A DNA stretch of 64,000 nucleotides from Glycomyces harbinensis (GTDB lineage Bacteria; Actinomycetota; Actinomycetes; Mycobacteriales; Micromonosporaceae). A model generated the notes under the pieces. That model had not been told where the DNA came from, ran no database searches, and saw only the letters and a list, made by a program, of their open reading frames with translations. Shown here piece by piece: positions 43,668-52,001 of the stretch; position 1 is the first letter of the stretch, and every line of letters starts with the position of its first letter. The stretch is from NCBI RefSeq assembly GCF_900101745.1, contig NZ_FNAD01000001.1, positions 1 to 64,000 of the forward strand. The letters are read 5' to 3'. The translations under genes were made by a program, and so were the position numbers.

Positions 43668-44324
43668 ATGGGCAGAGCTTCACTCCGATTGAAAGGCTTC
43701 ACAGTGCCCATCAGAAATGCAGCCGTCCTGCCGCTCGCCTTCGCCGTCATCGGGCTCTCCGCGTGCAGCTTCGGATCCGAGCCCACCGTCTCCGGTGCGG
43801 ACCTCTCCGAGGCGGCCGCGGACGCGTTGGAAGGCGAGATCGGCGAGCGCCCCGAGGTCGACTGCGGCGACGAGGCGATCGAAGTCGCCGAGGGCAAGGA
43901 GGTCGAGTGCCTCGTGACCGTCGCCTCGACCGGTTCGGAGTTCGACGCGACCGTCACGTTCAACGGCGTCAACGGCGACGAGTGGGACTTCGACGTGCAG
44001 GTGGCCTCCGAGCCCAACAACGCGCCGAGCGAAGCCCCGTCGACCGACCCCGCCGATGCCCAGTCCTCGGCGCCGGCCGACGACGGCGGCACCATTCAGG
44101 TCACCGCCGAGGAGTTCTCCAAGGCCGTCGCGGACGCCCTGGTCGAGCAGTGGGGTTCGCTCCCCGAGATCGACTGCCGTACCGATGTGAGCATGTACGC
44201 GGGTGCGATTCACTACTGCGAGCTGGTCGACGGCGCGGACCGATACACCATCACCATCACCATCGACAGCGTCGTGGGCAACCAGTTCTACTTCACCGCC
44301 GAGCTGGCCGACACTCCGAACTAG
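43668..44324 (+). CDS. Lipoprotein with two DUF4333-like domains
   Basis: 218 residues from ATG 43668. A GTG at 43704 (GAAAGG upstream) would give a more usual 21-residue lipoprotein signal; the lipobox is GLSAC in both cases. Two related domains follow, about residues 42-120 and 145-218, each with the pattern EIGERPEVDC or QWGSLPEIDC, then a second Cys and a Thr/Val-rich strand (TVTFNGVNGDEWDF, TITIDSVVGNQFYF). The cysteine pairs probably form disulfides. A Ser/Pro/Ala linker joins them. Function unknown. Confidence 0.75.
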   Translation: MGRASLRLKGFTVPIRNAAVLPLAFAVIGLSACSFGSEPTVSGADLSEAAADALEGEIGERPEVDCGDEAIEVAEGKEVECLVTVASTGSEFDATVTFNGVNGDEWDFDVQVASEPNNAPSEAPSTDPADAQSSAPADDGGTIQVTAEEFSKAVADALVEQWGSLPEIDCRTDVSMYAGAIHYCELVDGADRYTITITIDSVVGNQFYFTAELADTPN

Positions 44325-44342
44325 TTCCAGTGCGGGCGCCGC

Positions 44343-45011
44343 CTACACGGTCTGGCGGCGCCGCACGATCTCGGTGATCCAGGCGGGCGCGTAAGGGGAC
44401 GTGCAGTTCGGCGGCGTCGGGTAGTCCTTGAGGACTTCCAGGCGCTCGCCGATGTCCATGGCGCGGGCGCGGTACTCGGGGTGGTCGATCCCGATCTGGG
44501 CCAGGCAGTGGTTCATCGCCCACTGCAGGCGGTCGGGCGCGTCCCGCATCTGCGCCTCGATGACGTCGAGGATCGCGGCGAGGTCGAGCCCCTCGGGCCG
44601 CTTCGCCACGCGCTCGGTCGTCAGCGCCCATCCGGCGCTGGCGACCACCGGGTCAGGGTCGGCCGTCCACGACAGGCGCAGCGCCTCGGCGCCGGGGTGC
44701 TTCTTCACCACGTAGTTCACGAGCCAGTCGTGGACCTTCGGAGTGCGGGCCTCGCGGAGCATGACGTCGAGCTCGTCGCGCTCGAACGCCTTGGGGCGGC
44801 AGATCAGGAGCGCGAGCAGCCTCGCGGCGCCGTCGCCGGTCTCCCACAGCTCCCGTGCGAGGTCCTGCTGGGTCTTGAGCCGCTTCGCGATGGCCCGCAG
44901 CTTGGTGAGGTTCACGCCGTGGTCGTCGCCGTGCCGCTCGTTGACCTCGCGGATCTTGGGGTCCTCGAGCGCGGCCAGTTCGGCCAAGACCTCGTCCTTC
45001 TGTGTCGTCAC
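44343..45011 (-). CDS. AlkD-like DNA alkylation repair (HEAT-repeat) protein
   Basis: 222 residues of alpha-helical repeats. The segments VNLTKLRAIAKRLKTQQDLARELWETGDGAARLLALLI and WLVNYVVKKHPG with WALTTERVAKRPEGLDL match the DNA alkylation repair/AlkD superfamily of HEAT-like glycosylases that remove 3- or 7-alkylated purines. Whether the catalytic Trp/Asp set is complete cannot be settled by eye, so it may be a non-catalytic relative. Confidence 0.75.
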   Translation of the reverse strand: MTTQKDEVLAELAALEDPKIREVNERHGDDHGVNLTKLRAIAKRLKTQQDLARELWETGDGAARLLALLICRPKAFERDELDVMLREARTPKVHDWLVNYVVKKHPGAEALRLSWTADPDPVVASAGWALTTERVAKRPEGLDLAAILDVIEAQMRDAPDRLQWAMNHCLAQIGIDHPEYRARAMDIGERLEVLKDYPTPPNCTSPYAPAWITEIVRRRQTV

Positions 45012-45081
45012 CTCGGTCTCCGTCCCTCTCGTGTGAGGGGCAGTCTACGACTCGGGGCCGACATCCGCATCGGATGCGGGG

Positions 45082-45741
45082 TCAGGTCGCCAGGCCGTGC
45101 CGGTAGGCGTAGACGACCGCCTGGACGCGGTCGCGGAGGCCGAGCTTGGCCAGGATGCGCGACACGAAGGTCTTCACGGTCTCGGGGCTGATGACCAGGA
45201 CCGCGGCGATCTCGCCGTTGGAGCGGCCGTCGGCGATGAGGCGCAGGACCTCCAGTTCGCGCGGGGTCAGGGGCAGGTGCGCGGGGTCCTCGCCGGTGGG
45301 GCGGATGCGGGCGGCGTACCTGCCCACGAGCGCGCGCGTCACGTCAGGGTCGAGCAGCGCCGCACCCGTCGCGACGGTTCGGATTCCTTGCAGCAGTTGG
45401 GAAGGCGGCGCGTCCTTGAGCAGGAATCCGCTCGCCCCGGCGCGCAGCGCCTCGTAGACGTACTCGTCGAGGTTGAACGTGGTCACCACCAGGACCTTCA
45501 CCGGATCGGCGACCGCGGTGCCGGCGAGCAGTCGGGTGGCCTCGATGCCGTCGAGCACCGGCATGCGCACGTCCATGAGCACCACGTCGGGCCGCAGGCG
45601 CCGGGCCAGGTCGACCGCGGTCCGCCCGTCGCCGCACTCGCCCGCGACCTCCAGGTCCGGCTGCGCGTCGATGATCGTCACCAGCCCGGTGCGGATGAGC
45701 ATCTGGTCGTCGCAGACCAGGACCCTGATCGGCGCGGTCAC
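45082..45741 (-). CDS. NarL/FixJ-family response regulator
   Basis: 219 residues from GTG 45739-45741, overlapping the kinase stop (GTGA). The receiver domain is at about 1-125: acidic pair in VLVCDDQ, phospho-acceptor Asp in VVLMDVRMP, conserved Lys in FLLKDAPP. A LuxR-type helix-turn-helix occupies about 150-215 (LTPRELEVLRLIADGRSNGEIA, then SPETVKTFVSRILAKLGLRDRVQAVVYAYRHGL). It is activated by the histidine kinase encoded just upstream in the same operon. Confidence 0.95.
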   Translation of the reverse strand: MTAPIRVLVCDDQMLIRTGLVTIIDAQPDLEVAGECGDGRTAVDLARRLRPDVVLMDVRMPVLDGIEATRLLAGTAVADPVKVLVVTTFNLDEYVYEALRAGASGFLLKDAPPSQLLQGIRTVATGAALLDPDVTRALVGRYAARIRPTGEDPAHLPLTPRELEVLRLIADGRSNGEIAAVLVISPETVKTFVSRILAKLGLRDRVQAVVYAYRHGLAT

Positions 45742-46886
45742 GACGGGCTTCCCGCGGGGATGCGCGCCCGCACGACGAATCCGCCGCCGGTCAGGTCGCC
45801 CGCGCTGAATTCGCCGCCGAGGACGTCGACGCGTTCGCGCAGGCCCTCCAGTCCCCGCCCGCCGCCGCGGACCTCGGACCGGCGGCCGGAGCCGTCCGTG
45901 CTCACCTCCACGGTGATCTCCCTTCCCCGGTGGCTCACCTGCACCGAGGTGCGGCTGCCGTGGGCGTACTTGAGGGCGTTGGTCAAGGACTCCTGCACGA
46001 TGCGGTACGCGACGAGGTCGGCGCTGCCGGTCGACTCCGCGGGCGTGCCCTCCTCGGTGAACTCGACCGGCTGCCCGGCCCGGCGCGTCTGCTCCACGAG
46101 CGTGAGCAGTCGGCCGACCGGCGGTGTCCTGGGTTCGCCGTGGTCGGGGTTGAGCAGGTCGAGCAGGTGCCGCAGGTCGGTGGTGGCCTGCCGTCCGGTG
46201 TCGCCGACGGCCTTCAGGGTCTGGTCGAGGCGGTCGGGCGTGCCGGTGAGGTACCGGGCCGCCTCGGCCTGCACGATCATCGCCGTCACATGGTGGGTCA
46301 CGACGTCGTGGAGTTCGCGGGCGATGCGGGTGCGCTCGGCGGTGCGCGTGGCCTCGGCGATGTGCCGGCGGCGTTCGACCTCGGCCGCCCGAGTGGCGCG
46401 CAGCCAGGCCCCGACGCCCCACCCGGCGGCCGCCAGGAGGTAGAACATGACGAAGTCCTCGAGGCCCTCGGTGGAGCCGAGTTCGACGAGCGCGAACGCG
46501 AGGGCGATGTAGGCCGCCGTGAGGACCGCCCCGGCCGTCCGGCGGTACCGCTCCAGGTGGGCGCCCGAGCTGACGAGGGCGATCGGGAGGGCGGTGCCGG
46601 CGACGATGTGGTAGCTGCCGAGCATGGAGACGATGAAGCCGAGCGCCACCAGGGCCAGGCTGGCCGCCGGCCACCGCCGCCGGCCGGCCAGCGGGAGGCA
46701 CAGGAGGACGAGCACCACGACCGTCATGGGGCCGAACGGTTTCGAAGGCAGATCGCCGACCTGTGTCGCCTGGTCCTGGAAGGTGGGCACGAGCGAGAAT
46801 CCGGCGAGCAGCAGACCGAGCGGGAGGTCCCGGACCGTGACGTCGAGTCGACGCCACAGTTCCGGGAGGCGCCGAAGCTGGTTCAC
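45738..46886 (-). CDS. Sensor histidine kinase (HisKA_3 / NarX-DesK type)
   Basis: 382 residues from GTG 46884-46886. About five hydrophobic segments cover residues 22-165. The dimerisation/phosphorylation helix has the HisKA_3 motif RIARELHDVVTHHVTAMIVQAEAARYL with the acceptor His. The ATPase has EALTNALKYA-type N-box (VQESLTNALKYAHGSR) and a GRGLEGLRERVDVLGG G-box. The start overlaps the stop of the CPBP protease gene. It senses a membrane-related signal, not identified, and phosphorylates the response regulator. Confidence 0.93.
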   Translation of the reverse strand: MNQLRRLPELWRRLDVTVRDLPLGLLLAGFSLVPTFQDQATQVGDLPSKPFGPMTVVVLVLLCLPLAGRRRWPAASLALVALGFIVSMLGSYHIVAGTALPIALVSSGAHLERYRRTAGAVLTAAYIALAFALVELGSTEGLEDFVMFYLLAAAGWGVGAWLRATRAAEVERRRHIAEATRTAERTRIARELHDVVTHHVTAMIVQAEAARYLTGTPDRLDQTLKAVGDTGRQATTDLRHLLDLLNPDHGEPRTPPVGRLLTLVEQTRRAGQPVEFTEEGTPAESTGSADLVAYRIVQESLTNALKYAHGSRTSVQVSHRGREITVEVSTDGSGRRSEVRGGGRGLEGLRERVDVLGGEFSAGDLTGGGFVVRARIPAGSPS

Positions 46887-47716
46887 CGGGGCAGTCTAGC
46901 GACGGCTTCGGCGCGGGCGGCGCGTCGGAGGGGCACGAGGTAACCGCGACGCTTTGCCAGCCAGAGGAACACGATGGTCGCCAGGACGCCGAACACGACC
47001 GCGTAGAGGCTGCCTTCGGGGCCGAAGTCGCCGCCGGTGATCAGCGTCGGGCCGGAGGTGGCGGCGTCGAGGAGGCCCTGCGGGGTGCCGTTGCCGGAGA
47101 CCTCGGTGCTGAAGATCGCGGAGGCGGCGAAGTTCCAGCCGAAGTGGATGCCGATGGGCACCCACAGGCTCCGGGTGGCGATGTATGCGGAGCCGAGCAT
47201 CAGGCCGGCCTCGATCGCGATGGCGACGGCGCCCCACAGGGTCGCGTTGGGGTTGGCGAGGTGGACCATGCCGAACACGAAGCCGGTGAAGGCCAACGTG
47301 ATCACGGTCCCCCACCACTGCTCGAGGACGCGGTACAGCACGCCGCGGAACAGGAGCTCCTCGGTCACGGAGGCCGCCGCCATGAATCCGAACAGGCCGA
47401 TCATGGCCTCGGGCTCGCCGATGCCGTCCACTTCGTAGTGTCCGAGGAAGGCGATGTTCACGATGACGAGGCCGAACAGCCCGATGCCGAGCAGCGTCCC
47501 CCAGCCGGTGCCGGTGACCGCGCCCTTCCGGCCGAGCTCGACGGCCGCGCGGCGCTCCGTCAGGCGGACGATCCACCGGTAGACGACCACCGAGAGCACG
47601 GCCGTGGCGAGTCCGATCACCAGGGCCGGCCACTGGTTCTCCTCGAACGCCACCATGGCCATGTTGCCGCCGAAGGCGACCACCGCGATCGCCAGGAGTT
47701 GCCACACCAGTCTCAT
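46883..47716 (-). CDS. CPBP-family intramembrane metalloprotease
   Basis: 277 residues from ATG 47714-47716 with GGAGGG upstream. Eight or so hydrophobic segments. The CPBP/Rce1-like motifs are intact: EELLFRG (EExxxR) near residue 135, FGMVHLANP with a His, and GIHFGWNFAASA with a second His. Relatives cleave bacteriocin leaders, anti-sigma factors or prenylated proteins within the membrane. Being first in an operon with a two-component system (all joined by 4-base overlaps) suggests it acts in the same signalling pathway. Confidence 0.92.
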   Translation of the reverse strand: MRLVWQLLAIAVVAFGGNMAMVAFEENQWPALVIGLATAVLSVVVYRWIVRLTERRAAVELGRKGAVTGTGWGTLLGIGLFGLVIVNIAFLGHYEVDGIGEPEAMIGLFGFMAAASVTEELLFRGVLYRVLEQWWGTVITLAFTGFVFGMVHLANPNATLWGAVAIAIEAGLMLGSAYIATRSLWVPIGIHFGWNFAASAIFSTEVSGNGTPQGLLDAATSGPTLITGGDFGPEGSLYAVVFGVLATIVFLWLAKRRGYLVPLRRAARAEAVARLPR

Positions 47717-47869
47717 GAATATTCCCTCCACAGTTCCGCGGCAGGGGTGCCGCGCCTGCACTGAACGCTACGGATCGGCCGGCCCCGCGTCGTCCCTGCG
47801 AAGTTGACACCTGCGCGTAGCTCCCATGGGGGACAGGTGATCGCGACGGGACCGACCGTGTCGGACCCG

Positions 47870-47905
47870 ATAGGCAGTCACTGCCCTCTGGCAGTGACTG
47901 CCTAT
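47870..47905. promoter_or_regulatory. TetR operator: two nested palindromes forming a 36-bp perfect inverted repeat
   Basis: Arms ATAGGCAGTCACTGCC (47870-47885) and GGCAGTGACTGCCTAT (47890-47905) are exact complements with a CTCT spacer. Each arm itself contains a 13-bp palindrome, GGCAGTCACTGCC and GGCAGTGACTGCC. This allows two TetR dimers side by side. It ends nine bases before the regulator start, so autorepression is expected. Confidence 0.85.
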
Positions 47906-47914
47906 ACTGAAATC

Positions 47915-48529
47915 ATGGATTCCGATGCCGCCGAACCGCCGGGCCTGCAGGCGCGCAAGAAGCTCGCCGCCATGCACCGCATCCAGGACGCCGCCCTCGA
48001 CCTGTTCGAGGAGCGCGGCTTCGACGACGTCGCCATCGAGACGGTCGCCGCCGCGGCCGAGGTCTCGCCGCGGACCGTCTACCGCTACTTCGGCTCCAAG
48101 GAGATGCTCGTCATCTGGGACGAGGAGGACGAGTTCACCCTCAGCCCCCTGACCGACCAGTTCGCCGGCGCCGACCCGATCGGCGCGCTGCGCGAGGCCC
48201 TGCGCGCCGGCTTCGCGGCCATGAGCGACGCCGACCTGCGGCTGATCCGGCGGCGCGTCGCACTCATCTACCGCCACCCTGCGATCGAGGCCGCGCTCAT
48301 CCTCCACGCCTACGAGAAGTCCCGGGCGATCGTGGCCGCCGTGCCGGAGCGCGGCGACCGGCTCGAGACCCAGGTCTTCGTGCACGCCTTCATAGGCGGC
48401 GCTCTCGGAGCGATCCGGCACTGGTGCCTCAACGGGTTCGCCGAGCACCCGTACGAGTGCATCGACCGGGCCCTCACCCTCCTCGAACACGGCTTCACCG
48501 ACCCCCGAAAGCGAGCGACCCCGCCATGA
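47915..48529 (+). CDS. TetR-family transcriptional regulator
   Basis: 204 residues from ATG 47915. The N-terminal helix-turn-helix reads IQDAALDLFEERGFDDVAIETVAAAAEVSPRTVYRYFGSKE-like and covers about 18-65. The C-terminal ligand domain (about 75-195) is mostly helical with FIGGALGAIRHWCLNGF. The stop overlaps the start of an FAD monooxygenase (ATGA). It most likely represses itself and the monooxygenase and is released by a substrate of that enzyme. Confidence 0.93.
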   Translation: MDSDAAEPPGLQARKKLAAMHRIQDAALDLFEERGFDDVAIETVAAAAEVSPRTVYRYFGSKEMLVIWDEEDEFTLSPLTDQFAGADPIGALREALRAGFAAMSDADLRLIRRRVALIYRHPAIEAALILHAYEKSRAIVAAVPERGDRLETQVFVHAFIGGALGAIRHWCLNGFAEHPYECIDRALTLLEHGFTDPRKRATPP

Positions 48530-49710
48530 CCGCCGTACGCAACGTCCTCATCTCCGGAGCGAGCATCGCGGGACCCGCGCTCGCCCACTGGCTGCACCGC
48601 CGCGGCATCCGCAGCACCGTCGTCGAGAAGGCGCCCGAGCGCCGGACCGGCGGCTACGCCGTCGATGTGCGGGGCGCGGCCGTCGACGTGGCCGAGCGGA
48701 CCGGCGTCCTCGACGACATCCGCGCGGCCACGACCGGCATCGCGCACGTCTCGGTCGTCGACGCGGAAGGCAAGGCCCGCACCGGCTTCGGCACCGGACT
48801 GGTCGCGCCCGGCGAGCGGTCCGCGGAGATCCTCCGCGGCGACCTCGTGCACCTGCTGTGCGACGCCGCCTCCGACGCCGAGTTCCGCTACGGCGACTCC
48901 ATCACGGCCCTGGACCAGGGCGGCGACCACGTGACCGCCTCCTTCGAAGGCGCCCCGGCAGAGCCCTTCGACCTCGTCGTGGGCGCCGACGGACTCCACT
49001 CGAACGTCCGGTCCCTCGCGTTCGGCCCCGAACGGCCGTACCGGCGCTTCCTCGGCAGCTACGTCAGCATCGCCACGATCCCGAACCGGCTCGACCTCAG
49101 CGGCGAGGCGCGGCTGTTCAACACCCCCGGCCGCGTCGCCGGCCTGTACCAGACCCACCGGTCCGAGGGCGCGAAGGCACTGCTGCTGCACCGCACCGAA
49201 GCAGAGACCGACATCGACCGCCGCACCCCCGAGGAGCAGCGCGCGCACCTGCGCGCGGTGTTCGCCGGGGCGGGCTGGGAGACCGACCAGATCCTGTCCG
49301 ACATGGACGACGCGGCGGACTTCTACTTCGACTCGGTCACCCAGATCCACATGGGCGGCTGGTCGAAGGGCCGCGTCGCCCTCCTCGGCGACGCCGGCCA
49401 CTGCCCCTCGCCGATGTCCGGGCAGGGCACGAGCCTCGCCCTGGTCGGCGCGTACGTGCTCGCCGAAGAACTCGCGCGGCAGGCGACGCCCGAGGCCGCG
49501 CTCACCGCCTACGAACGGCGCATGCGCCCGTACGTGAGCGCCAACCAGGCGATCGCCGACCCCGGACTCGCGTTCATCGCCCCGCGCACGCGCTTGGGCA
49601 TCGCGGCCCGCGACGCCCTGCTCAAATCCGGGCCGCTCCTGTCGTTCCTCAGCCGGTTCGACACCAAGCTCTCCAAGGCGTCCGAGGCCATCGCCCTCGA
49701 CGAGCGGTGA
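48526..49710 (+). CDS. FAD-dependent aromatic-type monooxygenase (PHBH/RebC family)
   Basis: 394 residues from ATG 48526. The FAD dinucleotide motif is VLISGASIAGPALAHWL, an S/A-substituted form of GxGxxG seen in this subfamily. The DG motif is VVGADGLHSNVR, and the second FAD motif is GRVALLGDAGHCPSPMSGQGTSLAL. Such enzymes hydroxylate phenolic or polyketide substrates, or inactivate tetracycline- and rifampicin-like antibiotics. TetR-coupled context fits a detoxification enzyme. A hairpin follows at 49728-49761. Confidence 0.92.
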   Translation: MTAVRNVLISGASIAGPALAHWLHRRGIRSTVVEKAPERRTGGYAVDVRGAAVDVAERTGVLDDIRAATTGIAHVSVVDAEGKARTGFGTGLVAPGERSAEILRGDLVHLLCDAASDAEFRYGDSITALDQGGDHVTASFEGAPAEPFDLVVGADGLHSNVRSLAFGPERPYRRFLGSYVSIATIPNRLDLSGEARLFNTPGRVAGLYQTHRSEGAKALLLHRTEAETDIDRRTPEEQRAHLRAVFAGAGWETDQILSDMDDAADFYFDSVTQIHMGGWSKGRVALLGDAGHCPSPMSGQGTSLALVGAYVLAEELARQATPEAALTAYERRMRPYVSANQAIADPGLAFIAPRTRLGIAARDALLKSGPLLSFLSRFDTKLSKASEAIALDER

Positions 49711-49727
49711 CGCGCCCGCAGCGACGA

Positions 49728-49761
49728 CGGGCCCGTCCCGTGAATCCACGGAACGGGCCCG
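49728..49761. terminator. Convergent terminator between monooxygenase and alpha/beta hydrolase
   Basis: CGGGCCCGT pairs with ACGGGCCCG, with an inner CCGTG/CACGG stem, in the 78-base gap between converging genes. Confidence 0.6.
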
Positions 49762-49788
49762 AATCGCTACGACAAGACCTCGCGGCCA

Positions 49789-50655
49789 CTACGCCGAGAG
49801 GACCTCGCGCAGGGCCGCGGCGAACTCGTCCGGCTTCCCGGTCTGGCCGTACTCGCCGCCGAGGTACGCGGCGTGGTCGCCCGGGAGCACGGTCGGCTCG
49901 ATGCCGAGGCGCTCGGCCAGGGCGCGCGGGGCGCGGGCGGCCAGGGTCTCGCCCGAATCGGCGCCGACCCCGAGCACGATGCGCGTCGAGGCCGCACGCA
50001 GCGCGTCCACGTCGTACTCGTAGGCGTTGCACGTGACGATGTTCTGACCCACGAGCGGGTCGTCGCGGCTGCCGTCGTCCTCGGTCGGGAGGCCGAACGC
50101 CGCCGGGTCGGGCGCGGGCTGCGCCAGGTACTCGGCGGTGATCGGCCCGTCGTACGAGACCAGCGCGATGAACTTCGCCATGGCCGGACCGAAACCGGAG
50201 GCCAGGTACGTGTCCTGGATGTCCTTGCAGGCGGCCATGGCCTCCTTGCGGTCGGGCAGTTCGCTCGGCGAGGGCGGCTCGTGCGCCACGACCGTGCGCA
50301 CCAGCTCCGGATGCGCGGTCACGAGCGCGAGCGCGTTCACCGCGCCGCCGCTGGTCGCGAACAGGTCCACCGGACCGCCGCCGACCGCGTCGATGAGCCG
50401 GCGGAGGTCGTCCGCGTGCTCCTCGGGCGTGGACTCGGCGGCGCCGTCGGTGCGGGCGCTCCGCTCGGCCCCGCGCGGGTCGTAGGTGACCACGCGGCGG
50501 TCGGCGAAGTGCGAGGCGAGCGTCGCGAAGCCGGCCGCGGCCATCGGCGAGCCGACCGCCAGCAGCGTCGGCGAGCCGTCGCCGGCGCCTTCGCGGACGT
50601 CGTAGTGCAGCACGGCTCCGGGCGCTTCCAGGGTGTGCGATCGGGGCTCGGTCAT
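49789..50655 (-). CDS. Alpha/beta-fold hydrolase
   Basis: 288 residues. The nucleophile elbow reads LFATSGGAVNALAL: Ser is kept, but the first glycine of GxSxG is replaced (ATSGG). The N-terminal strand region has VVTYDPRGAERS, an oxyanion-type loop, and the late GDHAAYLGG provides the catalytic His. An Asp in VLGVGADSGE may complete the triad. Relatives are esterases or lactonases; the substrate is unknown. It starts 99 bases from the divergent NTF2-like gene. Confidence 0.9.
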   Translation of the reverse strand: MTEPRSHTLEAPGAVLHYDVREGAGDGSPTLLAVGSPMAAAGFATLASHFADRRVVTYDPRGAERSARTDGAAESTPEEHADDLRRLIDAVGGGPVDLFATSGGAVNALALVTAHPELVRTVVAHEPPSPSELPDRKEAMAACKDIQDTYLASGFGPAMAKFIALVSYDGPITAEYLAQPAPDPAAFGLPTEDDGSRDDPLVGQNIVTCNAYEYDVDALRAASTRIVLGVGADSGETLAARAPRALAERLGIEPTVLPGDHAAYLGGEYGQTGKPDEFAAALREVLSA

Positions 50656-50754
50656 GGTGACTCCTCACTCGAAACGGGTTCCTCGGGTAAGACGAGCCTG
50701 GACCAACGGATTCATCGCCGCACGGATTTCCCGAACCGCGGTTACGGTGAGGCC

Positions 50755-51123
50755 ATGACCGATTTCGACGAACTGCTCGCGCTCGAACGCTCCGGCTGGG
50801 ACGCGCTGTGCGAGGGCACCGGAGCGGCGTTCTACGGCTCCCGCATGACCGAGGACGGCCGCATGGTCCTGGCCCACGGCGTCGCGATGGACCGGGCGCA
50901 GGCGGCCGCATCCCTCCGGGACGCCCCGCCCTGGGCGGGCTACGAACTCACCGACGCGACCCTCGTCCCGCTCGGCGAGGGGGCCGCCGCCCTCGTCTAC
51001 ACCGGCCGGGCCTGGCGCGAAGGCTCCGAGACGCGGTTCGAGGCCCTGATGTCCTCGGCGTACGTGCGCACCGCCGACGGGTGGCGGCTGGCCCTGTACC
51101 AGCAGACGCCGATCCCCGACTGA
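50755..51123 (+). CDS. NTF2/SnoaL-like small protein (DUF4440 type)
   Basis: 122 residues from ATG 50755 (GTGAGG upstream). It starts DFDELLALERSGWDALCEGTG and ends SSAYVRTADGWRLALYQQTPI, the typical first and last segments of DUF4440/SnoaL-like cone-shaped folds. These proteins bind small molecules or act as isomerases. No conserved catalytic pair can be called. Divergent from the alpha/beta hydrolase. Confidence 0.85.
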   Translation: MTDFDELLALERSGWDALCEGTGAAFYGSRMTEDGRMVLAHGVAMDRAQAAASLRDAPPWAGYELTDATLVPLGEGAAALVYTGRAWREGSETRFEALMSSAYVRTADGWRLALYQQTPIPD

Positions 51124-51173
51124 GCCGACCACTGCGAAACGACCCGAGGCCCTTGCCGCAGTAGGCGACCGGC

Positions 51174-51872
51174 CTACTGGGTCACGATGGAGACCACGGT
51201 CCCGGTGGTCACCGCGACGATCGCGGCGTTCGTCGCCACGATCGCGTCCTTGACCGCCTCGGCCGCCCAGTTCCCCTCGATGATGGCGTCGGCCCGCTTC
51301 CCCAGCGCCGTCCATGAGAGCTCGGGGTACTCGAGGACCTGCTGCATCTGCCCGCTCGCGGCCAGCAGCGCGATGACCGCCCCGGTCCGCGGATCGGGGT
51401 CCCGGCCCTCCACGAGCACCGCCTCGATCTGCTCGCGCAGCTCCGCCTCGTGGCGCACGTCGGCCGCGGGCCAGGAGGTGGAACGGAAGAGCCCCAGCAC
51501 CTTCTTCGTGTTCCGCCGCACCAGGCCGCGCTCGACCAGCCGGTCCGCGACGGGCACGCGCAGCTTCGTGCCGATCAGGATCAGCAGCTCCTGGGCCGTA
51601 CGCGGCTTCTTCGCGACGACCTCATACGCCTCGGCGAGCATCGGATCGGACGGCGGCCGCCCTTCCACGGCATGGACCTTCGCCGCGGCGAACTTGCGCT
51701 GCGCCGGCTCGAACCGCACGTGCCCGTCGAGCGCGAGCTCGATCAGGACCGCGCCGCCCAGCGGGTAGTACAGCGTCCCCTCCCCGGCGATGTACCCCTT
51801 CTCGTCGTCGAGGAGGAGCAGGAGCAGGTCTTCGACGATGAGCGTCGACGTTCCGTCGGTCGGCGATTCCAT
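51174..51872 (-). CDS. GOLPH3/VPS74 (GPP34) family protein
   Basis: 232 residues from ATG 51870-51872. It begins with LIVEDLLLLLLDDEKG and continues YYPLGGAVLIELALDGHV, the GPP34 N-terminal signature. The rest is helical, including ERGLVRRNTKKVLGLFRSTSWP and a C-terminal hydrophobic helix (IVATNAAIVAVTTGTVVSIV). In eukaryotes this fold binds phosphatidylinositol-4-phosphate on Golgi membranes. Actinomycetes carry many copies with no established role, presumably on membranes. Confidence 0.9.
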   Translation of the reverse strand: MESPTDGTSTLIVEDLLLLLLDDEKGYIAGEGTLYYPLGGAVLIELALDGHVRFEPAQRKFAAAKVHAVEGRPPSDPMLAEAYEVVAKKPRTAQELLILIGTKLRVPVADRLVERGLVRRNTKKVLGLFRSTSWPAADVRHEAELREQIEAVLVEGRDPDPRTGAVIALLAASGQMQQVLEYPELSWTALGKRADAIIEGNWAAEAVKDAIVATNAAIVAVTTGTVVSIVTQ

Positions 51873-52001
51873 GCCAGGAGTCTGCCTCAAGTCCGCGAAC
51901 CTGTCGAGGGCATGCGGGAAACCCGGCCCATGGCCGTGCCCGGTCCACCCGGGTACATTTCGCTGGCACTGGAAGCACGAACGGCGAAGGAGTCGGCGGG
52001 T

